A DNA stretch of 6,711 nt from Lentisphaeria bacterium (GCA_017540385.1 JAFYBD010000298.1:1-6711), one strand, 5' to 3'. Positions 1 through 6,424 are shown, counted from the first letter of the stretch. Notes: a model not told the origin generated them from the letters alone. Made by a program: numbers and translations.

Positions 1-136
1 CCCGGAAACCGAAGTCGACATCCACGACCACATCGACCCCACGATCTACCGCGAAGTGCTCGACGAGGTCCTGAAACGCTATCCCGACGATCCGATCTAC
101 CGGGAAATGGACGCCTTCTTCAAGGCGAACAACTGA
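1..136 (+). CDS. C-terminal end of an ABC transporter substrate-binding protein (partial)
   Basis: Only the last 44 codons are present; the reading frame begins at base 2 and ends at TGA 134-136. The tail resembles the C-terminus of the substrate-binding lipoprotein encoded at 1926-2972. Both have an acidic stretch, then an I-D-x-T-x-Y motif (IDPTIYREVL here, IDTTLYYEAL there), then a helix ending in a short charged tail (FFKANN here). In this family the C-terminal helix packs against the two-lobed periplasmic binding fold. The following genes encode a permease and an ATPase, which fits the usual binding protein, permease, ATPase order. I infer that this is the binding protein of the first importer. 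The signal peptide and ligand site lie outside the window, so the substrate is unknown. The call rests on a short match to a neighbour and on context. Confidence 0.72.
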   Translation, partial: PETEVDIHDHIDPTIYREVLDEVLKRYPDDPIYREMDAFFKANN

Positions 137-181
137 GGAACGCGCTTTCAGCTTCGAAACCTTACCCGAAAAATCGCCCTC

Positions 182-187
182 AGGTGG
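182..187 (+). promoter_or_regulatory. Weak Shine-Dalgarno site for a TTG start
   Basis: AGGTGG lies 4 bases before the TTG at 192. No ATG or GTG occurs in that frame between the preceding stop and 192, so TTG is the best available start. The weak match, short spacing and rare start codon suggest lower translation of this permease than of its neighbours. An alternative in-frame GTG at 351 has no convincing ribosome binding site and would remove two hydrophobic segments. Confidence 0.45.
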
Positions 188-191
188 AATC

Positions 192-1082
192 TTGAAGATA
201 CTGCTCGTCATAGAACTCATCGCACTGACCGCCGCCGCGGCGTGGAAACACGACTGGTTCGCCCTCGCCGCGGGCGTCCTGATCCCGGCCGTCGCCCTGG
301 TCCGCGTCCTGCTTGCGTGGAAGAAGGAACGCCGCACCGCGATCGTCGACGTGGCCGTGGTGCTGGAGAGCTTCCTGCTGCTGTGGCAGCTGACCACGTC
401 CAACCGGACGCTGCTCGATCCTGTGCTCTTCCCGACCCCGGAGGCCGTCCTGCGGCTGTTCTTCCGCGAACTGAAGGACATGCTGCATGGAATGTTCTCC
501 TCGCTGTATCTGCTGGGCGTGGCGTACGCGCTGTCGCTCGCGACGGCGATCCCGGGCGGCCTGGTGGTGGGCAGTTCTCCCCGGCTGCGCAACGCGGCGG
601 AGCCGTTCAGCAAGGTGCTGAGTGCGATCCCGCCGATCGTGTACATCCCGTACGCCATCGCCCTGCTGCCGAGCTTCAAGGCCGCTTCGATCTTCGTGAT
701 CTGGTCCGGGGCGTTCTGGCCGGTCTTCGTGAGCACCATCGCCGGCGTTGTGAACATCCCGGAGACGCTCCTCGATTCCGCCCGGATGCTTCACCTCGGC
801 AAACGGACGTTCATCCTGCGGGTCCTGCTGCCCGGAGCCATGCCGTCCATTCTGACCGGGGCGTCGCTCGGACTGGTCTTCAGCTTCCTGCTGCTGACCG
901 CGGCCGAACTGATCGGCGCGACCGAGGGACTGGGCTGGTACGTGAAGAACTTCTCGGATTTCGCGGATTACGCCCGCGTGGTCGTCGGCATCATCTTCAT
1001 CGGCATCGTGATCACGGCCGTGTCCGCGGCGTTCAAACGCATCGAAAAACGCATCCTGCGCTACAAGGAGGCAGTGCAATGA
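192..1082 (+). CDS. ABC transporter permease, NitT/TauT (SsuC/TauC-like) family, with N-terminal extension
   Basis: This is a 296-residue inner-membrane permease that would form the channel of the first importer. The family signature is clear in the second half: a cytoplasmic EAA-type loop from about residue 195 (DSARML) to LPGAMP at 213-218, where the ATPase docks. Further family-like segments are LDPVLFP at about 75-81 and IPPIVYIPYA just before residue 155. The start is TTG, which is uncommon. Residues 2-18 and 22-43 form two hydrophobic segments ahead of the usual first helix (about 49-67). The other permease in this window has only one such segment before its LDPVLFP motif, so this protein may have eight helices rather than six. 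The canonical WFGIG-like motif of SsuC proteins is replaced by LLPSF at about 158-162. The gene ends in an ATGA overlap with the ATPase gene, implying coupled translation. The substrate is unknown; family assignment is firm. Confidence 0.9.
   Translation: MKILLVIELIALTAAAAWKHDWFALAAGVLIPAVALVRVLLAWKKERRTAIVDVAVVLESFLLLWQLTTSNRTLLDPVLFPTPEAVLRLFFRELKDMLHGMFSSLYLLGVAYALSLATAIPGGLVVGSSPRLRNAAEPFSKVLSAIPPIVYIPYAIALLPSFKAASIFVIWSGAFWPVFVSTIAGVVNIPETLLDSARMLHLGKRTFILRVLLPGAMPSILTGASLGLVFSFLLLTAAELIGATEGLGWYVKNFSDFADYARVVVGIIFIGIVITAVSAAFKRIEKRILRYKEAVQ
1065..1071 (+). promoter_or_regulatory. Strong Shine-Dalgarno site inside the permease gene for the overlapping ATPase gene
   Basis: AAGGAGG, a full anti-Shine-Dalgarno match, sits within the last codons of the permease gene and 7 bases before the ATG at 1079. 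It fixes the ATPase start at 1079, although the same frame is open far upstream. It also supports coupled but efficient synthesis of the ATPase. Confidence 0.8.
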
Positions 1083-1882
1083 TCCAGTGCACCGACGTTT
1101 CCATCGCGTTCCAGGGCAAAACCGTCCTCGACCGGATCGGGCTCGAGATACCCGACGGGGCGTTCCTCTGCCTGCTCGGGCAGTCCGGCTGCGGCAAATC
1201 GACGTTCCTGCGTCTGCTGGCCGGGCTGCTGAAGGCGGATTCCGGGAGCATCACGATCGACGGCCGCGAGGTCGACGGACCGGAGAAAGCCTGCTCCGTG
1301 GTCTTCCAGGACTACTCGCTTTTCCCGTGGATGACGACCGGCGACAACCTGATGCTGGCGCTGAAAGCCGCCTGCCCGGACAAGACCAGGGCCGAACTCC
1401 GCAACCTCGCGGAGTCCTACCTCGAACTGGTCGGCCTCGGCGGGGCGTTCCACCAGTACCCCTCGGCCCTCTCCGGCGGCATGCGCCAGCGCGCCGCCAT
1501 CGCCCGCGCCATCTCCGTGCCGTGCCGGGTCCTCCTCATGGACGAACCCTTCGGCGCGCTGGACCCGGTGAACCGGGCCATGCTGCAGGACCTCGTGCGG
1601 ACGTTGCACGCGGATTCCGGCGGACAGCGGACGGTGGTCTTCGTGACGCACGACGTGGACGAGGCGCTGTATCTCGGCACGCGGATCGCGGTCTTCGGCA
1701 GTTCGCCGGGACGGCTGCTCGCGCTGGAGGACAATTCCGCGTCCCGCAGGCTCCCCCGCGAAAAGCTCTTCGCCGACGAATCCACGCTCGCGCTTCAGCG
1801 GAAGATCATGTCCGTGTACCGCGCGGACATGGAGAAGAAACTGAACGACAAAAACCTGTTCCACGCCGGAAACGGCATTTGA
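1079..1882 (+). CDS. ABC transporter ATP-binding protein, NitT/TauT (SsuB/TauB-like) family
   Basis: This 267-residue cytoplasmic ATPase should power the first importer as a dimer. All core motifs are intact: Walker A GQSGCGKST at 34-42 with lysine 40, Q-loop glutamine 77 within VVFQDYSLFPW, signature LSGGMRQR at 131-138, Walker B ending in MDEP with D155 and E156, D-loop ALD ending at 162, and H-loop histidine 191 in VTHDVDEA. The FQDYSLFPW and MDEPFGALD forms are typical of sulfonate, taurine and nitrate importers. Length is normal for the family, with no extra regulatory domain. The start at ATG 1079 overlaps the permease stop as ATGA and has a strong ribosome binding site, so no upstream extension is needed. 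It closely resembles the ATPase at 2969-3790, though whether the two can serve each other's permeases is not visible. Confidence 0.96.
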   Translation: MIQCTDVSIAFQGKTVLDRIGLEIPDGAFLCLLGQSGCGKSTFLRLLAGLLKADSGSITIDGREVDGPEKACSVVFQDYSLFPWMTTGDNLMLALKAACPDKTRAELRNLAESYLELVGLGGAFHQYPSALSGGMRQRAAIARAISVPCRVLLMDEPFGALDPVNRAMLQDLVRTLHADSGGQRTVVFVTHDVDEALYLGTRIAVFGSSPGRLLALEDNSASRRLPREKLFADESTLALQRKIMSVYRADMEKKLNDKNLFHAGNGI

Positions 1883-1899
1883 TCCGCCTCAAACCATCT

Positions 1900-1913
1900 G
1901 ACATAAGACATAA
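1900..1913 (+). repeat. Two tandem copies of GACATAA before the second binding-protein gene
   Basis: GACATAA occurs twice head to tail in the 43-base gap between the ATPase gene and the substrate-binding lipoprotein gene. The second copy runs into the AAGGAG ribosome binding site at 1912-1917. It could be chance, a short binding half-site pair, or an unstructured leader that helps ribosome access. It is noted because this gap is one of the few places in the operon where an internal control point could sit. Confidence 0.4.
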
Positions 1914-1925
1914 GGAGACACTCAC

Positions 1926-2972
1926 ATGAACATCAAGCATACGATCCTTTCACTTCTGGTCGCGGGGACCGTCCCGGCGGCCTTCCTCGCCGGATGCGGC
2001 AAACAGGACGCCGCGTCCCCCGTGCTCCGCGTGGGTTACCAGCAGGGCGGGAGCTCCACTCTGCCGATGATCGCCGTGAACGAGGGGTTCTTCGACCGGT
2101 CCGGCGTGCAGACCGATTTCGTGCTGTTCACGAACTCCAGCGACGGCCTGAACGCCCTGAACGCGGGCAAGCTCGACGTCGGCGTGTCGTTCGGCACGGG
2201 CGGACCGCTCACGTTCATCTCCAAGGGCTCGAAATTCGTCATCATCGGCGGCAATCTCTCCGGCGGGCATCCGATCATTACCAAGCCCGAACACGCAGAG
2301 GAATACAAGAGCATCGAGGACTTCAAGGGCAAAACGGTCGGCACGCCCCGCGTCTTCACCTCCGACGTCGTGTTCCGCGGCGCGCTCTTCGAGGCCGGGA
2401 TCGACCCGGAGAAGGACCTGACGATCGTGGAGTTCAAGCGCCCGGTCGACGTGCTGGAAGCCGTGAAGAGCGGCAAGGTCGACGTCGGCGTCGGCGCCAC
2501 CAACATCATCGGCCAGTCCGTCCAGGCGGGACTCGCCTCGCCGCTGTGGAGCAACGACCTCTCCCCGAACCATCCCTGCTGCCGCATCGTCGTGACCGAG
2601 GAGGCGCTTCAGAAATACCGGCCCGAACTCGTGAAGTTCCTGAAGGCGGAACTCCTGGCGGAAAAGAAGTTCGTCGACGATCCGCAGTCCGGCGTCCGCG
2701 CCGACGTGGAGCAGCAGAAATTCGGCGAGAAGCTCGCCAGCGACCTGGTGCTGAACCCGCATCTGCAGTTCTCCGTCGACCCGAACCGCAAGGGCGTCGA
2801 GGCCATGTGGGCGCACATGAAGAAGATCGGTTACGCGGACGGCGAGCCGGATTTCTCCAAGGTGATCGACACCACGCTGTACTACGAAGCGCTTCAGGAA
2901 CTCCGCAAGGAGCAGCCCGGCGAGCCCTTCTGGGAAAAACTTGAACAACGCTATAAGGATCAGAACCTGTGA
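1926..2972 (+). CDS. Substrate-binding lipoprotein of a NitT/TauT-type ABC importer (SsuA/NMT1-like)
   Basis: This 348-residue exported lipoprotein captures the ligand for the second importer. A signal peptide with a basic start (MNIKH), a hydrophobic core and the lipobox LAGC gives a predicted lipidated cysteine at residue 24. The mature protein begins with a typical SsuA/NMT1 strand (LRVGYQQGGS) and continues with ALNAGKLDVGV and FKGKTVGTPR, the usual landmarks of the two-lobed fold. A vicinal cysteine pair occurs at 218-219 in HPCCR, which is notable in an exported protein. The start is ATG with AAGGAG 8 bases upstream. Its stop overlaps the GTG start of the next ATPase as GTGA. The C-terminal IDTTLYYEAL resembles the partial binding protein at the left edge, so the two importers appear related. 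Ligands in this fold range from sulfonates to nitrate, aromatic acids and pyrimidines; none can be assigned here. Confidence 0.93.
   Translation: MNIKHTILSLLVAGTVPAAFLAGCGKQDAASPVLRVGYQQGGSSTLPMIAVNEGFFDRSGVQTDFVLFTNSSDGLNALNAGKLDVGVSFGTGGPLTFISKGSKFVIIGGNLSGGHPIITKPEHAEEYKSIEDFKGKTVGTPRVFTSDVVFRGALFEAGIDPEKDLTIVEFKRPVDVLEAVKSGKVDVGVGATNIIGQSVQAGLASPLWSNDLSPNHPCCRIVVTEEALQKYRPELVKFLKAELLAEKKFVDDPQSGVRADVEQQKFGEKLASDLVLNPHLQFSVDPNRKGVEAMWAHMKKIGYADGEPDFSKVIDTTLYYEALQELRKEQPGEPFWEKLEQRYKDQNL
2954..2959 (+). promoter_or_regulatory. Shine-Dalgarno site supporting an overlapping GTG start
   Basis: TAAGGA lies 9 bases before the GTG at 2969 and within the end of the lipoprotein gene. It supports GTG 2969, overlapping the preceding TGA, as the start of the second ATPase. 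Confidence 0.7.
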
Positions 2973-3790
2973 ACGATACCCCGCTCATCGAGCTGCGCGA
3001 CCTGTCGTTCTCCCACGCCGGAGAACAGACCCTGGCGCACATCAGCCTCTCCGTGGCCGCCAGCGAATTCATCGCGATCATCGGCCCATCCGGCTGCGGC
3101 AAAAGCACCCTGCTGCGGCTCGTGAGCGGTCTCCTCATGCCGTCTTCCGGCGAAGTCCTCGTCGGAGGCAAACCCGTCACCGGCCCCGGCCTTGACCGCG
3201 CCATGGTATTCCAGGACTACAGCCTCTTCCCGTGGAGCAACTGCCAGGACAACATCGTGCTCGCGCTGGAGCAGGCGCGCCCCGATCTCTCCCGCGCGGA
3301 ACGCCGTCAGATCGCAGACGACTATCTCGCGATGGTCGGGCTGGCGAACTGCGGCCGCAAGCTCCCCGGCGAGCTCTCCGGCGGCATGAGACAACGCGCC
3401 GCCATCGCCCGGGCCCTGGCCATGAATTCCCCGATCCTGCTCATGGACGAACCCTTCGGCGCGCTCGACGCCATTACCCGGGCGCGCCAGCAGGACATGC
3501 TGCTGGAGATCTGGCAGGCCGGAGGATCCCTGAAGAAGACCGTGCTCTTCGTGACCCACGACGTGGACGAGGCGTTGATCCTGGCCGGACGCGTGATCGT
3601 GCTGGGCGTGTGCCCCGGCCATGTCGCGGCCGACGTCCCGGTCGATCTGCCACGGCCGCGCTCCCGCGGCAACTCCATCGCCAGCAGCCAGTTCCGCGAA
3701 CTGCGCGAACGTCTCCTGCACGAACTCGACTCCGCCGTCGCACGCCAGCTGGAGGCCGCGCAGGAAAATCAGGAAGGAAGCGGTATCTGA
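2969..3790 (+). CDS. ABC transporter ATP-binding protein, NitT/TauT (SsuB/TauB-like) family, second copy
   Basis: This 273-residue cytoplasmic ATPase should drive the second importer. Motifs are complete: Walker A GPSGCGKST at 39-47 with lysine 45, Q-loop glutamine 82 in MVFQDYSLFPW, signature LSGGMRQR at 136-143, Walker B LLMDEP with D160 and E161, and H-loop histidine 197 in VTHDVDEA. The start is GTG, overlapping the lipoprotein stop as GTGA, so translation is probably coupled. The permease gene begins one base after its stop. The signature, FQDYSLFPW, MDEPFGALD and THDVDEA segments match those of the ATPase at 1079-1882, showing close paralogy. The two differ mainly in the loops and the C-terminal 50 residues. 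Nothing suggests loss of function. Confidence 0.96.
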   Translation: MNDTPLIELRDLSFSHAGEQTLAHISLSVAASEFIAIIGPSGCGKSTLLRLVSGLLMPSSGEVLVGGKPVTGPGLDRAMVFQDYSLFPWSNCQDNIVLALEQARPDLSRAERRQIADDYLAMVGLANCGRKLPGELSGGMRQRAAIARALAMNSPILLMDEPFGALDAITRARQQDMLLEIWQAGGSLKKTVLFVTHDVDEALILAGRVIVLGVCPGHVAADVPVDLPRPRSRGNSIASSQFRELRERLLHELDSAVARQLEAAQENQEGSGI

Positions 3791-3791
3791 T

Positions 3792-4583
3792 ATGACACGT
3801 AAAGAATTTGAACTCAGACAGGCCAGACGCGACCGCAGGATCGCCGTGATCGGCGCGTCGATCGTATTCGCGTCGCTGATCGCGCTCTATGCCGTCCTGA
3901 CGGACCTCACGCACGCGCTGGACCCGGTCCTCTTCCCCGGACTCGGCGTGATCCTGCCGGAAATGGCCGCCTCCGCGCCCGAACTCTTCAAGGGCTTCCT
4001 CTACTCCATGCGGCTGCTGATCCCGTCGCTGGCGGCCGGCATCCTCGCCGGAGTGACCTGCGGACTCGTCGTGGGCATGCACCCGAAAGTCAAACTCGTG
4101 CTGATGCCGCTTTTCCGCGCGCTGAACCCGGTCCCGCCGACCATGCTGATCCCGTACGCCATCGCGGTCCTCCCGAGCTTCTGGCTCTCCTCCGCCGTCA
4201 TCATCTTCCTCGGCGTCTTCTGGCCGGTCCTGATGAGCACCCTGCACGGCGTGGTGATGCTGGAGCCGCGCTGGATCGACAACGCCCGGTGCCTGCAGCT
4301 GACCGGCCGCAAGCTCGTCTTCAAGGTGATCCTGCCGGGCGCCATGCCGCAGATTTTCGCCGGCGTCGGTTCCGGCCTCATTTTCAGCTTCATCCTGCTG
4401 ACCGTGGCCGAGATGTTCGGCGCGAAGGCAGGCATGGGGTTCTACGTGCAGTATTACGCCGACTTCGCCGAGTACGGCAAAGTCCTCGGCGGTATCATCT
4501 TCCTGTCCGCCGTCGTCATCCTGCTGATGACGGTTTTCGACCGCATCCAGCGCCGTGTCCTGTACTGGACGAACAAACGCTAA
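3792..4583 (+). CDS. ABC transporter permease, NitT/TauT (SsuC/TauC-like) family, second copy
   Basis: This 263-residue inner-membrane permease is the channel of the second importer. The start is ATG at 3792, one base after the ATPase stop, with AAGGAAG at 3774-3780 as a somewhat distant ribosome binding site. The frame is open further upstream but only as a shadow of the ATPase gene. A basic cytoplasmic N-terminus is followed by hydrophobic segments at about 17-37, 74-96, 115-127, 133-150, 187-207 and 232-250, the usual six. The EAA-type loop starts at D163 (DNARCL) and ends with ILPGAMP. Like the first permease it has LDPVLFP (43-49), IPYAIA and LPSF at 127-130 where SsuC proteins usually have a WFGIG-like motif. 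It is about 33 residues shorter than the first permease because it lacks that protein's N-terminal extension. The shared unusual motif suggests that both permeases belong to the same subfamily. Confidence 0.93.
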   Translation: MTRKEFELRQARRDRRIAVIGASIVFASLIALYAVLTDLTHALDPVLFPGLGVILPEMAASAPELFKGFLYSMRLLIPSLAAGILAGVTCGLVVGMHPKVKLVLMPLFRALNPVPPTMLIPYAIAVLPSFWLSSAVIIFLGVFWPVLMSTLHGVVMLEPRWIDNARCLQLTGRKLVFKVILPGAMPQIFAGVGSGLIFSFILLTVAEMFGAKAGMGFYVQYYADFAEYGKVLGGIIFLSAVVILLMTVFDRIQRRVLYWTNKR

Positions 4584-4593
4584 CCATTTTTCC

Positions 4594-4600
4594 GGGGAGA
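4594..4600 (+). promoter_or_regulatory. Shine-Dalgarno site fixing the start of the Fe-S protein
   Basis: GGGGAGA lies 8 bases before the ATG at 4609. The same frame is open back to an ATG at 4555 inside the permease gene, but that start has no comparable site and would add 18 residues unlike the family. The start at 4609 is therefore preferred. Confidence 0.75.
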
Positions 4601-4608
4601 CATCCATC

Positions 4609-5622
4609 ATGTCCGAACAGCAATACGATCTCGAACTGACCGAACGCGTCAGGGCTTATGCAAAGGAAATCGGCTCCGCACTCTTCGGCGTCGCCGACGC
4701 GGGCATCCTCAACGAGGCCCTCGAACCTGATTTCCGCCCGGAGGACTGCCTGCCGGGCTGCCGCTGCGTCGTCGTACTCTCGCTCCACATCCCGGACGGC
4801 GCGCTGGAGATCATGCGCCGCGGCCGGATGAATTATTCCTACAACATGTTCGGCTACGCCTATCTGAACCGCGAGCTCGACTTCCTGATCTACCGCATGA
4901 CCATGTTCCTGGAGAACGAAGGCTACGCGGCCATGCCGATCCCCGCCCGCGGCACGCAGTACGGGGCGCGCAAGCCGTATTTCGGGCCGCTGTCCTACCG
5001 CCACTGCGCCGTCGCCGCCGGGCTCGCAACGTTCGGACTCAACGGACTCGCGCTCTCGCCTCAGTACGGCTCGCGCCAGCGGTTCGTCGGCATCCCGACC
5101 ACCGCCCCGCTCAAACCGGCGGAAAAGCTCATGGACCAGTCCCTGTGCGACCATTGCATGGAGTGCATCCGCAACTGTCCCGCCCACGCGCTGTCCCTCA
5201 ATCCGCCGCACATCTGCAAGCTTGGCGGCATGACGTACCGTTATGCCCGCTGCAACCAGGCCGCATGCACCCACATGGCGCGCGGCCTCAGCACGGAGGT
5301 CTGGAAGGGCGCGCTCTTCAATCCGAACGTCGACGTCCCGGTCGAGGAGAACCAGAGCCGGGCGGGTCATTACGACGACCTGTGGAACAAACGCGACGCA
5401 CGAATCCGCATCAGCGAACATGCCGAAGCCACTTACGGCGCCACCCTCTGCGGACGCTGCATGGCGTTCTGCACCGCCGGACACGACGCCATGAACCGCC
5501 GCATGCGCCCGGACCAGACCGCATACCAGAACGACGAGGTCCTGCACAAGGACGGCACGATCCATGTCGCCGACCGCGTGGCTGCCCTGCGCCGACGCGA
5601 AGCCGGGAAACAGCCGGAATAA
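4609..5622 (+). CDS. 4Fe-4S protein of the QueG / reductive dehalogenase-like fold, function unknown
   Basis: This 337-residue protein is probably a cytoplasmic iron-sulfur redox enzyme; no signal peptide or Tat motif is present. The N-terminal part (LTERVRAYAKEIGSALFGVA, then ELDFLIYRMTMFLENEGYAA) and the segment AVAAGLATFGLNGLALSP at about 134-151 follow the layout of epoxyqueuosine reductase and reductive dehalogenase catalytic domains, which bind a cobamide. A ferredoxin-like cluster motif follows: C180, C183, C186, C190-P. A CxxCxxxC motif comes later (C281, C284, C288), with extra cysteines at 203, 215 and 220. This is enough for two 4Fe-4S clusters. In QueG proteins an Asp and a Glu occupy the DxxPxxE motif before the AGL segment; here the same place reads YFGPLSYR, with tyrosines 124 and 130. 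It is therefore unlikely to make queuosine. It lies 25 bases after the permease gene, so it may act on the imported compound. Cobamide binding is inferred from the fold only. Confidence 0.82.
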   Translation: MSEQQYDLELTERVRAYAKEIGSALFGVADAGILNEALEPDFRPEDCLPGCRCVVVLSLHIPDGALEIMRRGRMNYSYNMFGYAYLNRELDFLIYRMTMFLENEGYAAMPIPARGTQYGARKPYFGPLSYRHCAVAAGLATFGLNGLALSPQYGSRQRFVGIPTTAPLKPAEKLMDQSLCDHCMECIRNCPAHALSLNPPHICKLGGMTYRYARCNQAACTHMARGLSTEVWKGALFNPNVDVPVEENQSRAGHYDDLWNKRDARIRISEHAEATYGATLCGRCMAFCTAGHDAMNRRMRPDQTAYQNDEVLHKDGTIHVADRVAALRRREAGKQPE

Positions 5623-5661
5623 GTCAATCCAATTCAATTCATTACATAGGAGATCACGATC

Positions 5662-6414
5662 ATGGCCAAGAAACAAAACTGCTCGCTCAGCTGTTCGGAA
5701 TGTGCGGTGCGGAACTGCTACCGCAAAGACAAAAAGTTCCCCGCGTTCTGCCTCACCGAGGAGATCCCGGACGCGGTCGAACGCACCCGCAAGTTCTATG
5801 CCTCGAACACCATCGACGGCAAGCTCGCGCGTGCCGCAGCCGAGATCGAGGGCGAATACTACGGCCGCCTCACGCGCCTCGAGGAGACCATCCGGTTCGC
5901 GAAGAAGCTCGGCGTGAAGAAACTCGGCATCGCCAGCTGCATCGGCCTGCTCGACGAGGCTTCGCTCTACGCGCAGATCGTCCGTACGGCCGGGATTGAG
6001 ACCAAAACCGTCATCTGCAAAGTCGGTTCCGTCGACAAGACCCAGCTCGGCATCCCCGACGGCCTGAAAGTCTGCCCCGGCTGCAACGAAGCCTGCTGCA
6101 ACCCGGCCCTTCAGGCGCAGATCCTCAACGAATGGGGCTCCGATCTGAACGTGCTCGTCGGACTCTGCGTGGGCCACGACGCCATTTTCACGCGCCACAG
6201 CAAGGCCCCCGCTACGACGTTCATCGTGAAGGACCGCGTGCTCGGCCACAACCCCGCCGCCGCCATCTACACCGCCAAGTTCTACTACAAACGCATCCTC
6301 GACGAGAAGACGTTCCCGGAGCCGCGCAAGGAAGCCGTCGAGGCGGAACTGGCCGCCGCGAAGAAACCCGCCAAACCCGCGAAGAAACCCGCGAAGAAAT
6401 CCGCGAAAGCATAA
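5662..6414 (+). CDS. DUF1847 family cysteine-rich protein
   Basis: This 250-residue protein matches the DUF1847 family, found mainly in anaerobic bacteria and archaea and of unknown function. Family landmarks are an N-terminal cysteine cluster (C7, C11, C14, C19, C30), TRLEETIRFAKKLGVKKLGI, SCIGLLDEA with C93, ICK with C119, CPGCNEACCNP with C138, C141, C145 and C146, GLCVGHDAIF with C169 and H172, and KDRVLGHNPAAAIY near residue 200. The conserved cysteines suggest binding of a metal or an Fe-S cluster, which is inference. After the domain, residues from about 233 to 250 form a Lys/Ala/Pro-rich tail encoded by short DNA repeats, not part of the domain as I recall it. No signal peptide or membrane segment is seen. 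The ATG start has AGGAG at 5648-5652. It lies 39 bases after the Fe-S gene, and its stop codon overlaps the ribosome binding site of the DUF1805 gene, so the last two genes are probably translated together. Confidence 0.85.
   Translation: MAKKQNCSLSCSECAVRNCYRKDKKFPAFCLTEEIPDAVERTRKFYASNTIDGKLARAAAEIEGEYYGRLTRLEETIRFAKKLGVKKLGIASCIGLLDEASLYAQIVRTAGIETKTVICKVGSVDKTQLGIPDGLKVCPGCNEACCNPALQAQILNEWGSDLNVLVGLCVGHDAIFTRHSKAPATTFIVKDRVLGHNPAAAIYTAKFYYKRILDEKTFPEPRKEAVEAELAAAKKPAKPAKKPAKKSAKA
6358..6411 (+). repeat. Degenerate repeats encoding a Lys/Ala/Pro tail
   Basis: Units close to GCGAAGAAACCC recur at 6358-6369, 6379-6390 and 6391-6402 (the last with one change), with 9-base partial units at 6370-6378 and 6403-6411. 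All units are multiples of three bases, so copy-number change by slippage would keep the frame and alter only the length of the basic C-terminal tail of the DUF1847 protein. Confidence 0.75.
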
Positions 6415-6424
6415 GGAGTCGCAA

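Noticed and set aside
137..191. Possible promoter or terminator between the first binding-protein tail and the permease gene
   Set aside because: I see no convincing -35/-10 pair, no GC-rich hairpin with a T-run and no clear inverted repeat in these 55 bases.
242..1078. Upstream extension of the first ATPase frame through the permease gene
   Set aside because: The extension is Arg/Pro/Gly-rich shadow sequence. The ATG at 1079 has a strong ribosome binding site and gives a normal family length.
180..1079. Long minus-strand open frame opposite the first permease
   Set aside because: Its composition is dominated by Arg, Gln, His and Asp with no recognisable domain, and the plus strand encodes a clear permease with an EAA loop.
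3621..3791. Longer start for the second permease inside the ATPase gene
   Set aside because: The added residues are low-complexity shadow sequence, and ATG 3792 directly follows the ATPase stop with a basic N-terminus and a normal first helix.
3474..4610. Minus-strand open frame opposite the second ATPase and permease genes
   Set aside because: It spans two convincing genes on the other strand and is rich in Asp, Glu, His, Gln and Arg without any known motif.
4609..5622. Naming the Fe-S protein as epoxyqueuosine reductase (QueG) or as a respiratory reductive dehalogenase
   Set aside because: The QueG acidic motif appears to be replaced by tyrosines, and there is no Tat signal peptide or adjacent membrane anchor gene as in respiratory dehalogenases.
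5623..5661. AT-richer gap with overlapping CAATTC-like repeats before the DUF1847 gene, considered as an internal promoter
   Set aside because: No properly spaced -35 and -10 elements can be identified, and the gap is long enough only for a normal ribosome binding site leader.
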